A DNA stretch of 64,000 bases, taken from positions 1,790,482 to 1,854,481 of the forward strand of contig RPFO01000389.1 in the NCBI GenBank assembly GCA_009746045.1, in the 5' to 3' direction. This DNA is from Mesostigma viride. Lineage: Eukaryota; Streptophyta; Mesostigmatophyceae; Mesostigmatales; Mesostigmataceae. The notes beneath the pieces are model-generated. The model made no database searches and was not told the origin of the DNA. It saw only the letters and a program-made list of their open reading frames with translations. A program made the translations under genes and the position numbers. Below, piece after piece: positions 29,865 to 40,537 of the stretch (positions are counted from its first letter, which is position 1; every line of letters starts with the position of its first letter).

Positions 29865-30120
29865 TGCAGAACAAGAAGAGGTGGAAGACCAATGTCCCGG
29901 CTCACACGCCAGCCCATGTGGGTAAGCCCCCTCCCCCAAAGCGGAAGGGGCGCTTTGGGGAGAAGTGTAGTTAGGATTTTGTAGACTAGATAGCTTAGAG
30001 TTAGCTTATTTCGATGTCGCGGCTTGACCCACCTCTACCCATTCAGCAAGGAATATGCATGTGCTGCATGATCTCCCAACGGAGGCATGTTATAATTTTA
30101 TTTGATTCTTTAATGTAGTG
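29865..30120. repeat. Right arm of the imperfect inverted repeat
   Basis: It mirrors 26795-27060, with the clearest shared block at 30066-30092 (CATGATCTCCCAACGGAGGC). The outer ends read CATTAAA inward on both sides. No target duplication was found beyond the arms. Confidence 0.65.
29868..29974 (+). CDS. Terminal exon copy, plus strand
   Basis: After CTATGCAG the frame reads NKKRWKTNVPAHTPAHVGKP and PPPPKRKGRFGEKCS, then stop. It is the plus-strand paralogue of 26945-27045 and sits inside the right inverted-repeat arm. It may be the last exon of the gene starting at 27565, following the acidic piece VEREESSREEKEEAG-like at 29461-29587 (exact join unknown). Confidence 0.4.
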
Positions 30121-30452
30121 TCTTGGGGCATGATGCAGATGAGATTTGTAACTTCCGTGTAATTATGTTTCTAAAGAGATTAGCATAGTACTCTAAACAT
30201 GCCCATGCGCATGACACGCAAGTACTAACTTACTTACACCAGACCTGGCAATAAACAAGCATTGATGGGATGGACCCAGCGATACATAATGGGCGTGCAT
30301 GCGTAAAAAATATACACTATGCATGGCCCAATGGGCATGCATTCAAATAATTACAAATGAAGGCCGCATGAGAGCACTGAAGCTAAACCAGACCGGGCCA
30401 CAATTAACCCTCCAGCACCAAAGTTCCACTGCATCATGTAAGACAAGCCTGA

Positions 30453-31050
30453 CATCCATCCATCCATCCATCCATCCATCCATCCATCCATCCATCCATC
30501 CATCCATCCATCCATCCATCCATCCATCCATCCATCCATCCATCCATCCATCCATCCATCCATCCATCCATCCATCCATCCATCCATCCATCCATCCATC
30601 CATCCATCCATCCATCCATCCATCCATCCATCCATCCATCCATCCATCCATCCATCCATCCATCCATCCATCCATCCATCCATCCATCCATCCATCCATC
30701 CATCCATCCATCCATCCATCCATCCATCCATCCATCCATCCATCCATCCATCCATCCATCCATCCATCCATCCATCCATCCATCCATCCATCCATCCATC
30801 CATCCATCCATCCATCCATCCATCCATCCATCCATCCATCCATCCATCCATCCATCCATCCATCCATCCATCCATCCATCCATCCATCCATCCATCCATC
30901 CATCCATCCATCCATCCATCCATCCATCCATCCATCCATCCATCCATCCATCCATCCATCCATCCATCCATCCATCCATCCATCCATCCATCCATCCATC
31001 CATCCATCCATCCATCCATCCATCCATCCATCCATCCATCCACCCATCCA
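30453..31050 (+). repeat. (CATC)n microsatellite, about 590 bp
   Basis: About 147 uninterrupted CATC units, with a single CACCC variant near 31041. All frames read through (Ser-Ile-His-Pro or Trp-Met-Asp-Gly repeats), but there is no reason to call a gene. Confidence 0.98.
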
Positions 31051-31065
31051 TTGATCGGGGTATAA

Positions 31066-31534
31066 GTTGCAAATAAACGGAATGCGATGGAAATCAGAAA
31101 GCATGGAATGAACGTTATCTTTATTGTTCTCATACGTTATTGCTGTTGTTCATAATTCGTCTTCGTTGCGCATAAGAACTTGTTGCGCTTGGCACCTTCA
31201 TCAGTCTTGCTGAATCCTACGTGGACATGCATTCCATGTAGTTCAGTGCATGCCGCGTGTTAGATACTTCTAGAATCCTCAAGAAGGTTCCAAGGCATGG
31301 ATGCGCATATGATTGGACGATAGTCGGCTCAGTCCTCTTGACAGGACTACACCGGCCCTAGACCAGCCGGTGACGTGGAGGCCAGGGAGACGCCCACACA
31401 TTCTACGTGGCGTTATCCCACTGGCTGATACTAGTGAAGTATAGCCATTGGTCCAATACTACAATAAAGTATATTGTAGTAATCTGTACAAGATCCTCTA
31501 TCTCTGAGGACCCTAGATTGATCTCCAACCAACT
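31066..31534 (-). repeat. Probable 3' LTR of element E
   Basis: On the minus strand a polypurine tract (reverse of 31535-31555, CCAGCCATTCTTTCCTTTG on the plus strand) is followed by AGTTGG. That is the same tract-AGTT junction as in elements A to D. The other end, AGTTGC on the plus strand at 31066, gives inverted ends. No second copy was found, so the ends are tentative. Confidence 0.4.
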
Positions 31535-31802
31535 CCAGCCATTCTTTCCTTTGTGAAAGTGATGAGGCTTAGATGTATTCATTGATGTTCGGCCGCACCT
31601 GGCCAGTTCACTTTCACATGTGAGGGCAATGGAGACTCACTTGGGTCTTATGGAGCTTGCATCTCATCATTGCATGGTTGGTGTAACCTGCTGTAAGGAA
31701 AACCCAAATCTGAAGGAAAACCTCTTCTCCAGAGAGGACAAAACCTCCAGGGGGATAAAAACCTACAGGAGGAGCATTAGGCTCAGGCTCCCAGATTACT
31801 CC

Positions 31803-32501
31803 TTATGACAAGGGTTTCCCAGTCATCATGGACCGCAGCAACTGGTACCCATTAAGGGCCAGTCGTGGAAGCTTGGTCATAGCATCAGCAGGATTTGAAT
31901 GTCCTGGCAGATGTATGGTCATACAGTGGCTGGACAACTCTTTTGCCACAAGGTAGTCCAAGTCAGTAGTAGTGGCCCTCTCATTCTTGATAAAAGAGAC
32001 CACGGGCTTATTATCACAATAAACCCTGACATCAATCACAGGTTGAGGTCTTATCTGACTCAGACACCATAAGAGTAGCTCTCTTATGTACATGGCGTCG
32101 CGAATGCACATGGCGTATGCCCTGCACTCGGCTGAGTCAATGCCAGCAAACCGCCTCCTCTGAAGGTTACTGGACCAGTATACCAACGAGGGCTGTTTGC
32201 CTTCATTCCTGATGGTGATCAGGCATCCGGCTCTGGCACCAGTCTTGTTGGCAGATCTAGACTCTTGGCTAGCATCTGTGTAGGCGTCTATGATGATACG
32301 CCTAATATGCCAGTCTACACCAGACAACACCAAGTCAGGAGATTCATTGAGGCAGCTTTCCAGGCGCCTCCTTCCTTCTCCTACAATAACAGAGTCTGGC
32401 ATCCTACTCTGTACTGCCAGGTCAGGGTTAGTTGTGGCAGCCAGCCAACCCAGTTGACCTTTAACCGTAGGGGCATTCTCCTCAGTTACTCTCTTGGGCA
32501 A
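31803..32501 (-). pseudogene. Element E RNase H domain (copia-like)
   Basis: 232 codons on the minus strand start in the reverse transcriptase thumb (VKGQLGWLAATTNPDLAVQS) and hold a full RNase H set: AYTDASQESRSA, GIDSAECRAYA, VYCDNKPVVSF and HSNPADAMTKL. The fingers, palm and catalytic box of the reverse transcriptase are missing. The gag of the same element ends eight bases upstream in another frame, so a deletion joined gag to this domain. Confidence 0.82.
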
Positions 32502-32509
32502 CTGAGTTA

Positions 32510-33063
32510 TTAGTTTTTCTGCTGCTGCTTCCTCTTGCGGCCATGAGAGCTACTGCCACCACGCGGCTGAGAAGCATCACTACCACGCGGGTGGGAAGCG
32601 TCACCACCACGCGGCTGAGAAGCGTCACCACCACGAAGGGCACCGCTCTTGACGGCTTGGGAGATCTGCTGCAGCAGCTTGAGCACTTCCATCTGGGTAT
32701 CCTTAGGTCCAGCGCCAGCCTTGCTCCTGCAGGCAGACGCAACATGACCAGGACTGGCACAAGACTTGCACTTGTGAAAGTAGCAATCCTTAGCCAGATG
32801 GTTAGTCTTGTTACAAAAAGTGCAAGGAGGGAAGGACTCAGAATTAGCGACAACCTTACCCTTACATGCGCGGCGTGTGTGCCCGGGCTGCCCGCAGTTG
32901 TAGCAGAAGATTTCCCTTTGCTGCTCCATCACCATGGCGACACGAGGTACCTCCGCGGCACCTCCTTCTCTGGAAACACGGGTTTGGTTCGTCAAGAGCT
33001 CCTTGAGGTGAGCTCTGCATCGATGAGTGTCGCTCAGGTAACCGCGGCAGTTGGCGACTAAAT
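32510..33063 (-). pseudogene. Element E gag C-terminus with three zinc knuckles
   Basis: The frame is open from about 33063. An ATG at 32995 gives 161 codons. Three CCHC knuckles follow one another: CYNCGQPGHTRRAC, CTFCNKTNHLAKDC and CKSCASPGHVASAC. A tandem RGGDASQP-type repeat (four copies) precedes a basic RKRKQQQKN end. Copia gag usually has one knuckle. At the high-coordinate end the frame stops at the junction with the inverted segment. Confidence 0.78.
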
Positions 33064-33102
33064 TCCGCTTCTCGGACTAAGATAAAGCACATACCTATCT
33101 AT

Positions 33103-33993
33103 ATGGGTTTATATAGTGCGTGGTGTTCCATGGCTGGACTAGCAGGTGGCCTCTACCCTGATGACATCATGCAGACATGGAGTAAGCAGAGGTGGACACA
33201 GTATGCTCACCTCTGTGAAAAGGATAAACAGAGGGGAGAATCATTAAAATTTAAGGTGGGAGACCAGGTGATCTTCCACAAAGAAAATGCTCCTGGTAAA
33301 CGCGGTTATTGGCAGGGTCCAGGGACCATAACCTCAGTTGACCCGGAGATGAAAACTGCTGATGTGGTCTGGAATGGTACCACTTATCATCTGGCTTGGA
33401 ATAGATTGAAGAGAGATCCAATGAACGTTCAAGTTAATGAAGAAAATCCCCTGGTGAATATGGCCCCTGAAGAGGCATCTGGATCTCCCAATCTTTCCTG
33501 TCCACCTTTGGCCAGTGAACAGGCTGAACTCCAACTACCAGAAAGGGCGGCCTCCCATCAACTGGAGCCTACTACTCAGCAAGCTCAGCCTAAGACATTG
33601 ACTGGGATATCACAGGATGATATATTTGAAGCTGACTTGTTGGATAATAGGGTGTCTGATCAGCACCGGAAGCTCCGGCCGTTGGAACATGGGCTTGAGA
33701 CCCCTGGGCAGGTGGATAACATATTTCAGTCTGAACAGCCAAAGATTGGATTCAATTACCCTGGTGATAAGCCAATGCCCTTGGAGACTGATGGGAAAAT
33801 ACCAGCCCAAGGAAGACAGGCTGAGGAGGGGTTGTCCAGGTTGAACACTCAGCTCGGCAAGAGGGGCAATCCTCAAGAGCTTCAAGATATTGTAAAGAAG
33901 CTCAAGCCTTCACCAAAGATTGCCAAAATAACTTCTCTTCTAGAGAAGGGCATGGACCTTGATGGCTTTGATGTGGATACCAAAGCAGTATAG
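33103..33993 (+). pseudogene. Element E integrase tail and start of the protease-like domain (inverted relative to the rest of E)
   Basis: 296 codons. GLAGGLYPDDIMQTW, KVGDQVIFHKENAPGKRGYW and GPGTITSVDPE match the integrase tail of element B (GLQSGIYPPDV, FHKENSFGKRGQMQGPG). A Pro/Gln/Glu-rich linker follows. The end, PSPKIAKIT...FDVDTKAV, aligns with the DPKVSKLTG...LEVDTNSQV region of C, then a stop cuts it at the protease active site. It lies on the plus strand while gag and RNase H of E lie on the minus strand, so E was rearranged by inversion. Confidence 0.72.
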
Positions 33994-34218
33994 TCCTAGT
34001 ACAGCCATGCTACGTCCTGGCTATGATGAGATTACTTGCCCACGCTCCTAGTGTTATGCCATGCTCACATGGGTCTTATTGCACCCACAGATTGCCGGAT
34101 CGTTAGCGTGTCCGTTTAGCTAGCGTTCCCGAATGCAGCTGTGGCATGGCTTAGGCATGAAGAAGACTGGGGGTCTCTGCCCTTTCTCCTGTTGTGCACA
34201 CACAGGGATTAAAAGCAC
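33994..34218. other. Noncoding flank of element E
   Basis: No gene or repeat recognised. Part may be the untranslated or LTR sequence of E. Confidence 0.4.
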
Positions 34219-34330
34219 TTCGGTGCTCCGTGACTCCCCAACGGGAGCACGTGTTTAATTATGAATGAATGAATGAATCGGGGTTAACTTATGCTCCTTG
34301 ACTCCCTAATGGGGGCATGAGTTTAATAAA
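34219..34330 (+). repeat. Two tandem hairpin-forming repeats
   Basis: The first is GTGCTCC-(14 nt)-GGAGCAC near 34221-34248. The second is ATGCTCC-(14 nt)-GGGGCAT near 34289-34317. Both loops hold TGACTCCC, and both are followed by GTTTAAT and ATGAAT-rich sequence. The outer base pair changes from G-C to A-T and another becomes a wobble, so pairing is kept. Confidence 0.5.
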
Positions 34331-35440
34331 TGAATTAAGTAGTTAGTTAATAAATCAGGTTGATTCAGATGAGGTCCCTACTGGTTCCTTGTGGACTGGC
34401 CAGCCAGGGAGATATCTTCTTACATGGTCAGGCCCTTGCCGACCATGTAAGAACGTACCTGTTAGGCGACGCAGTGGCCAACATTGGACATACCGCCATA
34501 TGTTTGTCTCCGCTATATGATTTTAGCTGACATGCAGAGCACAGACACTGTTGGCGTCATCCGCTCAACCCCTCTTATTCAGACATGGGACCTCGGATAT
34601 GTAGGATTAGTAGCGTTGCCCAGGCGGACATTGTCAAAGACTACGACCCCCCAGTTGTGGGTCCTAGGAAATTTAACAAGCATGATTGTCTCCTTGTTGA
34701 TAGGCATTAATTAATCCTTGATGATAGGCATTGCTTGCGTGCAAGATTAGCTCGAGGCCCATATTTTAGACTACTAGCTGAGCTGTGGACATACATGTAG
34801 TTATTGACGTCTTGACGGATATTGACGTCTTGGGGTGACTTCCACTATATCTTCTTTGGGGAATTCAGAGATCCCGGTCCCCCAACATGGACATGAGACT
34901 AATTAAAATCAATTAATCAATGTCATGAATAGAGCGCGTTCATGACGTTCAGTCATGAACAGAGCCCTAACCTTAAACACATAAGAAAACAATGATGGCG
35001 GGCCATGTGACTTGGAATGTAAGAAGCTTAGCCCCCAAACATATTGTTGTCTCACGTAATGAATCACTTGCTGATCAACAAATCGATGGTTATCTCATAG
35101 GCACAATGTACCTCTGACCATCATTGCTGGCCCATGCATGCATGCACCAATGGCAGCCTACATGACACATACATCGCTTATTTGCCATGTAAAAAATGCG
35201 ACAAAGTGTCCATATAGGTACTCATAGATTAGCACAAATTCCTTAGCACGATGTGGACAACTTTACGGTGAAAGCCTGTCTCGCCCTTATTGCCTTGAGG
35301 GTTCCCGGCGATAGGTCCTGTCTGTTGGTCGACATTTTTCTTTTGCAGATGGCCATCGTCGGTAGGTTTGAATGATCTCGATGCTAGCAATTACGATGAT
35401 GATACCCGAGGTAGTCTATACCTAGGATCGAGAGCTTCTT
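34331..35440. other. Intergenic stretch without recognised features
   Basis: Short frames only, with no domain. AT-rich patches lie at 34320-34370 and 34900-34920. Confidence 0.5.
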
Positions 35441-36120
35441 CTTGTATGGCAATGCCGGCAGGGTGATGACGGTGACGGCCGTCACCGTCATCGCTCTCGA
35501 CGGGCGTGATGGAAAGGACCTGTTTGATAGGCGGCAGCTATTGGTAATATAGGTCGTTTACTATTACTCCCAATAAAGAGTTCAGAGGTTGGCCCTCGGC
35601 ATGGCGATGATCACGGGGCGATGACGGGGCGTTGACGCGCGTGATGAATAGGATCTGTTTGATAGGCGGCGGCTATTGGTAATATAGTTTGTTGATTAAG
35701 AGAAGAGTTTAGATGTTGGCCCGTCGAGGGCGATGACGGTGACGCCGTCACCGTCATCGCCCTCGACGGGCGTCGTGAATACGACCTTTTTTATATGCGG
35801 CGGCTATTGGTAATATAGGTCGTTGACTATTACTCCGAATAAAGAGTTAAGAGGTTGGCCCTCGGCATGGCGATCACGGGGCGATGACGGGGCGATGACG
35901 GGGCGTTAACGCGCGCGATGAATAGGATCTGTTTGATAGGCGGCGGCTATTGGTAATATAGATTGTTGAGAAGAGTTTAGATGTTGGCCCGTCGAGGGCG
36001 ATGACGGTGACGGCGTCACCGTCATCGCCCTCGACGGGCGTCATGAATACGACCTGTTTGATATGCGGCGGCTATTGCATGGTAATATAGGTCGTTGATT
36101 ATGCCCGTCGGTCTTTACAT
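35441..36120. repeat. Higher-order tandem repeat carrying long palindromes
   Basis: A unit with GGCGGCTATTGGTAATATAG occurs five times (near 35533, 35667, 35801, 35941 and 36066). Units alternate between a GGCGATGACGGGGCG-bearing type and a palindrome-bearing type. The palindromes are at 35465-35492 (28 bp, no spacer), 35719-35771 (26-bp arms, 1-nt spacer C) and 35987-36039 (same arms, spacer G). Confidence 0.9.
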
Positions 36121-36184
36121 GTAGGGATTAAGAGGTGGGCCCTCGGGAATTACATCGGGCTGTACTAGGCCGGTATACCGTAGT

Positions 36185-36450
36185 TGTGTACCACCCCCCT
36201 CCTTCCCACGGCAGGACCCGCTGTTGTACTGGCGGCAGTTGTGTACCACCTGTACGGTATTTGTGTACCACCCCCCTCCTTCCCACGGCAGGTACGCAGC
36301 GCCCGGCTGTTGTCCTGGCTGCAGTTGTGTACCACCTGTACGGTATCTGTGTACCACCCCCCTCCTTCCCACGGCAGGTACGCAGCGCCCGGCGGTTGTC
36401 CTGGCTGCAGTTGTGTACCACCTGTACGGTATTTGTGTACCACCACCCTC
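36185..36450 (+). repeat. Minisatellite, unit about 88 bp
   Basis: Three to four copies of a unit with GTGTACCACCCCCCTCCTTC and GTGTACCACCTGTACGGTAT. The first copy is shortened and the last breaks off at about 36450. Frames through it are open on both strands but encode only the repeat. Confidence 0.9.
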
Positions 36451-37400
36451 CATGGCCCATGCAGCCCGGCCCGGCATCGTGCCGTCGCCGACCCGACAAC
36501 GTTTTCTCGAACAACACGAATTTGAATTTTAGGGACTGGAGCGGCTGGCACGCTAGCGGCGCGACCAACGGAACAAGAGAACCGAGAAACTGTGGCCGCC
36601 AGGAGGATAAAGGTTTCAAGGCGCATGCGTTTGAGGCTAGCCAGAACCGAATGCGAGGTTTTACTTTATCAAACCGATGTATATCAATGTGGCCAGAATT
36701 CTTTTCCAGTTGCGGGGTCGTGTGTCGCCAATTTGTTGTTGGGCCGGGCACTTTAATCGTGATTGCAAGAAGTCAGTTCACGACGCCGTTAGCGTGGCAT
36801 TTATGTACAGCAATTCATCGTTCGGCTTCTTTATCCTATCGGCAACTCCTCACGACGTGTGAGCGTGAGTCGGTTGTCGTGTGAATGGACACTTTCTGGG
36901 AAAGTAAGTCACTAGAGTGCCAATTTCACCGATCGCAAAACATTTACCCAGTTTGGGCAGATAGACCTGGCTAAATACGAGGGCGAGCGGAAGTAATTGT
37001 TGATGCATAGCCATCTGCTTCCTGCGCTTTGTAATTGTAATGAGTTGTTCGCAAATTGGCGTCTCTAGCGGTTACTCCTCTGTGCACAGCTGGCGACCAA
37101 GAAGACTTCATTGGCAGCCGAACTGCGGATGCGCGTCGTTGGAATATTAGCAACGTTAACATGTTTGCTGCGTTTTTTGTGAAGCTTGTCTAGCCGACTG
37201 CATTTGGGAGACTTGGCAAGGTTGCCTCCAATCGTTGAAGTCACAACCTGGGTGTCAATTCACGTTTACTAGCCACGGTCATAGTAACATTCTAATGGCA
37301 TTTGTCCCAGTTTCAACATGGGTTTTCACTCTGATCTGATGGAGTTAAGGGCCTAGCTCCGTGGTTTTGTGTCATTGTAGCAGTGTAGTCGCCTGCTAAC
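36451..37400. other. Intergenic stretch without recognised features
   Basis: No domain or repeat recognised on either strand. Confidence 0.5.
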
Positions 37401-37447
37401 GCAGTGAATCTTCCATCCCACCTCTCCCACCCCCACCCGCACTTCTC

Positions 37448-37450
<3 letters not shown>

Positions 37451-37543
<93 letters not shown>

Positions 37544-37772
37544 CTCCCCCTCTCTCTCCCCTCTCTTTCCCCCCTCTCTTTCCCCCCTCTCTCCCCCCTC
37601 TTTCCCCCCTCTCTCTCCCCCTCTCTCTCCCCCTCTCTCTCCCCCCTCTCTCTCCCCCCTCTCTCTCCCTCTCTCTCCCCCTCTCTTTCCCCCTCTCTCT
37701 CCCCCTCTCTCTCCCCCTCTCTTTCCCCCCTCTCTCTCCCCTCTCTCTCTCCTCTCTCTCCTCTCTCTCCCT

Positions 37773-37867
<95 letters not shown>

Positions 37868-37874
37868 CCTTCCC
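37451..37874 (+). repeat. 424-nt uninterrupted homopyrimidine tract
   Basis: (CT)n blocks at both ends (37451-37540 and 37780-37862) enclose a minisatellite of CTCTCTCTCCCCC-type units. No purine occurs on the plus strand within these limits. Confidence 0.95.
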
Positions 37875-38592
37875 ACCCCCCGCTCTCTTGTCCCTCCCGC
37901 ACCCCTCCTCTCTCTTTCCCTTTCCCTTGGCTGTTGAGAAGGACTGGGGTGAAAAATCCAGACCCTTGGTGGCTGCCTTCAAGCAGGAAGTTTCAAGGAT
38001 CAACAAGTTTTTGTGAGCTGTCTGATATGGTCACTGCTGCGACAAAGGTGAGTTATCTTGTTTTTCATGCAATTTTTTTGCTGTAGCTAGGTAAGCCGGC
38101 CGTTTTGTACTCCTCTTTCTTTTGCTCTCACGATTATTCTTCTTGTGGTTTATATGGTCCCGTTAAGTGGCATGCATTATCATTATCCACATTAGTGTGA
38201 GAAACCATCAGCAGTGTTGTAGCTTGCATCTACAACAACAGTTTTTGCTGCCGCCACCACTGCTATTACCAACATAAAGTCATTCTTGCTTTCTAAGCAC
38301 TCTTTTTCCTCTTGGGCTGTTGGTTGGGATACCAGCCACCCTTGCACGCATAAATTCAAGCACCGGGTGCATGTGAAAACACAACCAAGGCAAGAATGTC
38401 CCCCTATCGCAATATCCCACCCACGCAACGCACCCAACGCAGCAAGAATGGGACCACCTTGTTGCCATGAGCTCTAGCACCGTTGCCACCTGTAGCTTTC
38501 TATTGTTCCCGTCCATCCTTATTCACACTGGCTGCTTTGCTTGCATTCCTGGCTCAGTGCCAGTTTGCACTTGCTAGCTTGCTAAGACAATA
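37875..38592. other. Mostly noncoding; one possible short exon
   Basis: A frame AVEKDWGEKSRPLVAAFKQE runs to a stop at about 38018. A separate MVTAATK ends in front of GTGAGT at about 38048. No later exon could be joined to it. The rest holds no recognised feature. Confidence 0.3.
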
Positions 38593-38990
38593 ATGCAGCT
38601 TGCAAACGGCAAGGGCAAGCACCCGAGTAAGAGCAAAGGCAACCGCACGAGCAAAGGAAAGGGAAACTGGAAGAGCAAGCACAAGGCCAAGGAAAGGACA
38701 AAGGCACTTGTGCTTGCCAAAAGGGCAGGCTCAAGGGAAATGACAAGGGCAGGGGCAGGCACAAGGGAAGCGGATAAGGGCAAGGGCAGGCGCAAGGGAA
38801 AGAGATTAGGACAAGTCAAGCACGAGGGAACGGACAAGGGCAAGGGCAGGCACCAGGGAAAAGATGAAGACAAGGGCAGGCACTAGGGGAAGGATGAGGG
38901 CAACGGCAAACACTGGGGATCAAAGGATAGGGGCAAGGGCAGATGCTAGGGTAACAGTTAGGGCAAAGGCAGGCACAAGAGAAGAATAAG
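38593..38990 (+). repeat. Purine-rich minisatellite with Lys/Gly-rich open frame
   Basis: Degenerate copies of GACAAGGGCAAGGGCAGGCA-type units. The frame 38593-38886 encodes a 97-residue Lys/Gly/Arg-rich peptide (MQLANGKGKHPSKSKGNRTS). The openness follows from the repeat, so a gene is not claimed. Confidence 0.7.
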
Positions 38991-39214
38991 GGGCCGTGAA
39001 GTATAAGTGGAAATGCGGGTGGCGACATGGGGTTCGATCGGGCCTGCTGATGCAAATGCAGATTTCAACTGCAGTGACAAACACAAGCGTAGACATAGGC
39101 AACGACAAATTCCTTGCATGCGTGCCCTGCTCTTAACCGGCTGGCTCGTTTGCTAGTTGTCTAACAGTTTCTACCGATAAACATCACTTGCCATTGTAAG
39201 GTCTGCCTTGCTGC

Positions 39215-39415
39215 CGTGCTAGTGGGTAGCTGGGTGATCGTGCTTGTTCCTTGTCAAGGGAGGGATGCATGTGGAGTAGGTGGGTGGGTGTGCTTGTTCC
39301 TTGCCAAGGAAGGGATGCACAAAGGTTAGATAGGTGCACGTGCTTGTTTCTTGTCAAGGGAGGGACGCACAAAGGGTAGGTGGGGGCACATGGTTGTGCC
39401 TCGTCAAGCCCTAGG
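39215..39415 (+). repeat. Minisatellite, unit about 56 bp, about four copies
   Basis: Each copy has GTGCTTGTTCCTTGTCAAGG or a close form, then GAGGGATGCAC and GTAGGTGGG. A single related copy occurs at 48490-48560, beyond the other end of the array-bounded region. Confidence 0.8.
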
Positions 39416-39533
39416 CACACCTGGAATTGTACTACATTTTTCAAATTGTACTTCAGTTTTGAAAGTTGCATTTTCATGCATTTAAAGTTTCAACTAAAGT
39501 CTTTGAGGAAAAAAAAGTTCGTCGGCGGCCGTG

Positions 39534-40250
39534 GCACCGTTGCACCGTTGCACCGTTGCACCGTTGCACCGTTGCACCGTTGCACCATTGCACCGTTGCA
39601 CCGTTGCACCGTTGCACCGTTGCACCTCAAATTGCATATATGCACACACCTTTGCACATGCAGTTGTTATCCATGGGATTTATGTAGGTGGATGGGTCAT
39701 GCAAGGGTTACCTAGATGCTCATGACACCGTGCCACCGTGGCGCCGTTGCACCGTTGCACCGTTGCACCGTTGCACCGTTGCACCTCAAATTGCATATAA
39801 ACACACACCTTTGCACATACAATGGTTATCCATTGGGATTTATCAAGGGTAATGGGTCATGCAAGGGTTACCTAGACATGCTCATGACACCGTTGCATCG
39901 TGGCATCGTGCCACCGTGGCACCGTGGCACCGTGGCACCGTTGCACCGTTGCACCGTTGCACCGTTGCACCTCAAATTGCATATAAACACACACCTTTGC
40001 ACATGCAATTGTTATCCATGGGTTTTATGTAGGTGGATGGGTCATGCAAGGGTTACCTAGATGCTCATGACACCGTGCCACCGTGGCACCGTTGCACCGT
40101 TGCACCGTTGCACCGTTGCACCGTTGCACCGTTGCACCGTTGCACCGTTGCACCGTTGCACCGTTGCACCGTTGCACCGTTGCACCGTTGCACCGTTGCA
40201 CCGTTGCACCGTTGCACCGTTGCACCGTTGCACCGTTGCACCGTTGCACC
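39534..40250 (+). repeat. Left arrays of the 8-bp satellite CACCGTTG
   Basis: Four arrays (39534-39626, 39723-39785, 39890-39972 and 40069-40249) are separated by ~105-bp spacers that are themselves repeated (each with CAAATTGCATATAAACACAC or a close form and CAAGGGTTACCTAGA). This makes a higher-order repeat of about 170 bp. Confidence 0.95.
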
Positions 40251-40537
40251 TCAAATTGCATATAAACACACATCTTTGCACGTGCATTGGTTATCATGGG
40301 GTATATTGCATGGATCAACCAAAATAATCACATGTCATTGAATCACATACTGAACGTAAATCCATTTCTGTGAAAAACATGGCCACTAGCAAACACATGT
40401 ATCTTATGCCCACCATTATGCAACATGACCATGCATGGACAGTTGGCATGTTGGGCTTCATTCTTGCAACAAGACTAGCATGCTTGACAGGACAAAGAGA
40501 CGCCTTTACTCCTATCGAAGCTTTCACACATTCCCCA
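40251..40537. other. 3' flank of the DDE-like gene
   Basis: No feature recognised. It continues from the last array spacer to the stop of the minus-strand gene. Confidence 0.5.

Noticed and set aside
30299-31133. Long open frames of Ser-Ile-His-Pro or Trp-Met-Asp-Gly repeats
   Set aside because: They arise because the CATC repeat has no stop in any frame; no unique coding sequence supports them.
37353-38006. Arg/Glu and Ser/Leu repeat frames
   Set aside because: They are products of the (CT)n tract with no unique domain.
39534-40250. CRISPR-like array
   Set aside because: The unit is 8 bp with no unique spacers, the intervening segments are themselves repeated, and the genome is eukaryotic.
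39531-40341. Frames encoding Val-Ala-Pro-Leu-His-Arg-Cys-Thr repeats
   Set aside because: They are read-through of the 8-bp satellite, present on both strands; not genes.
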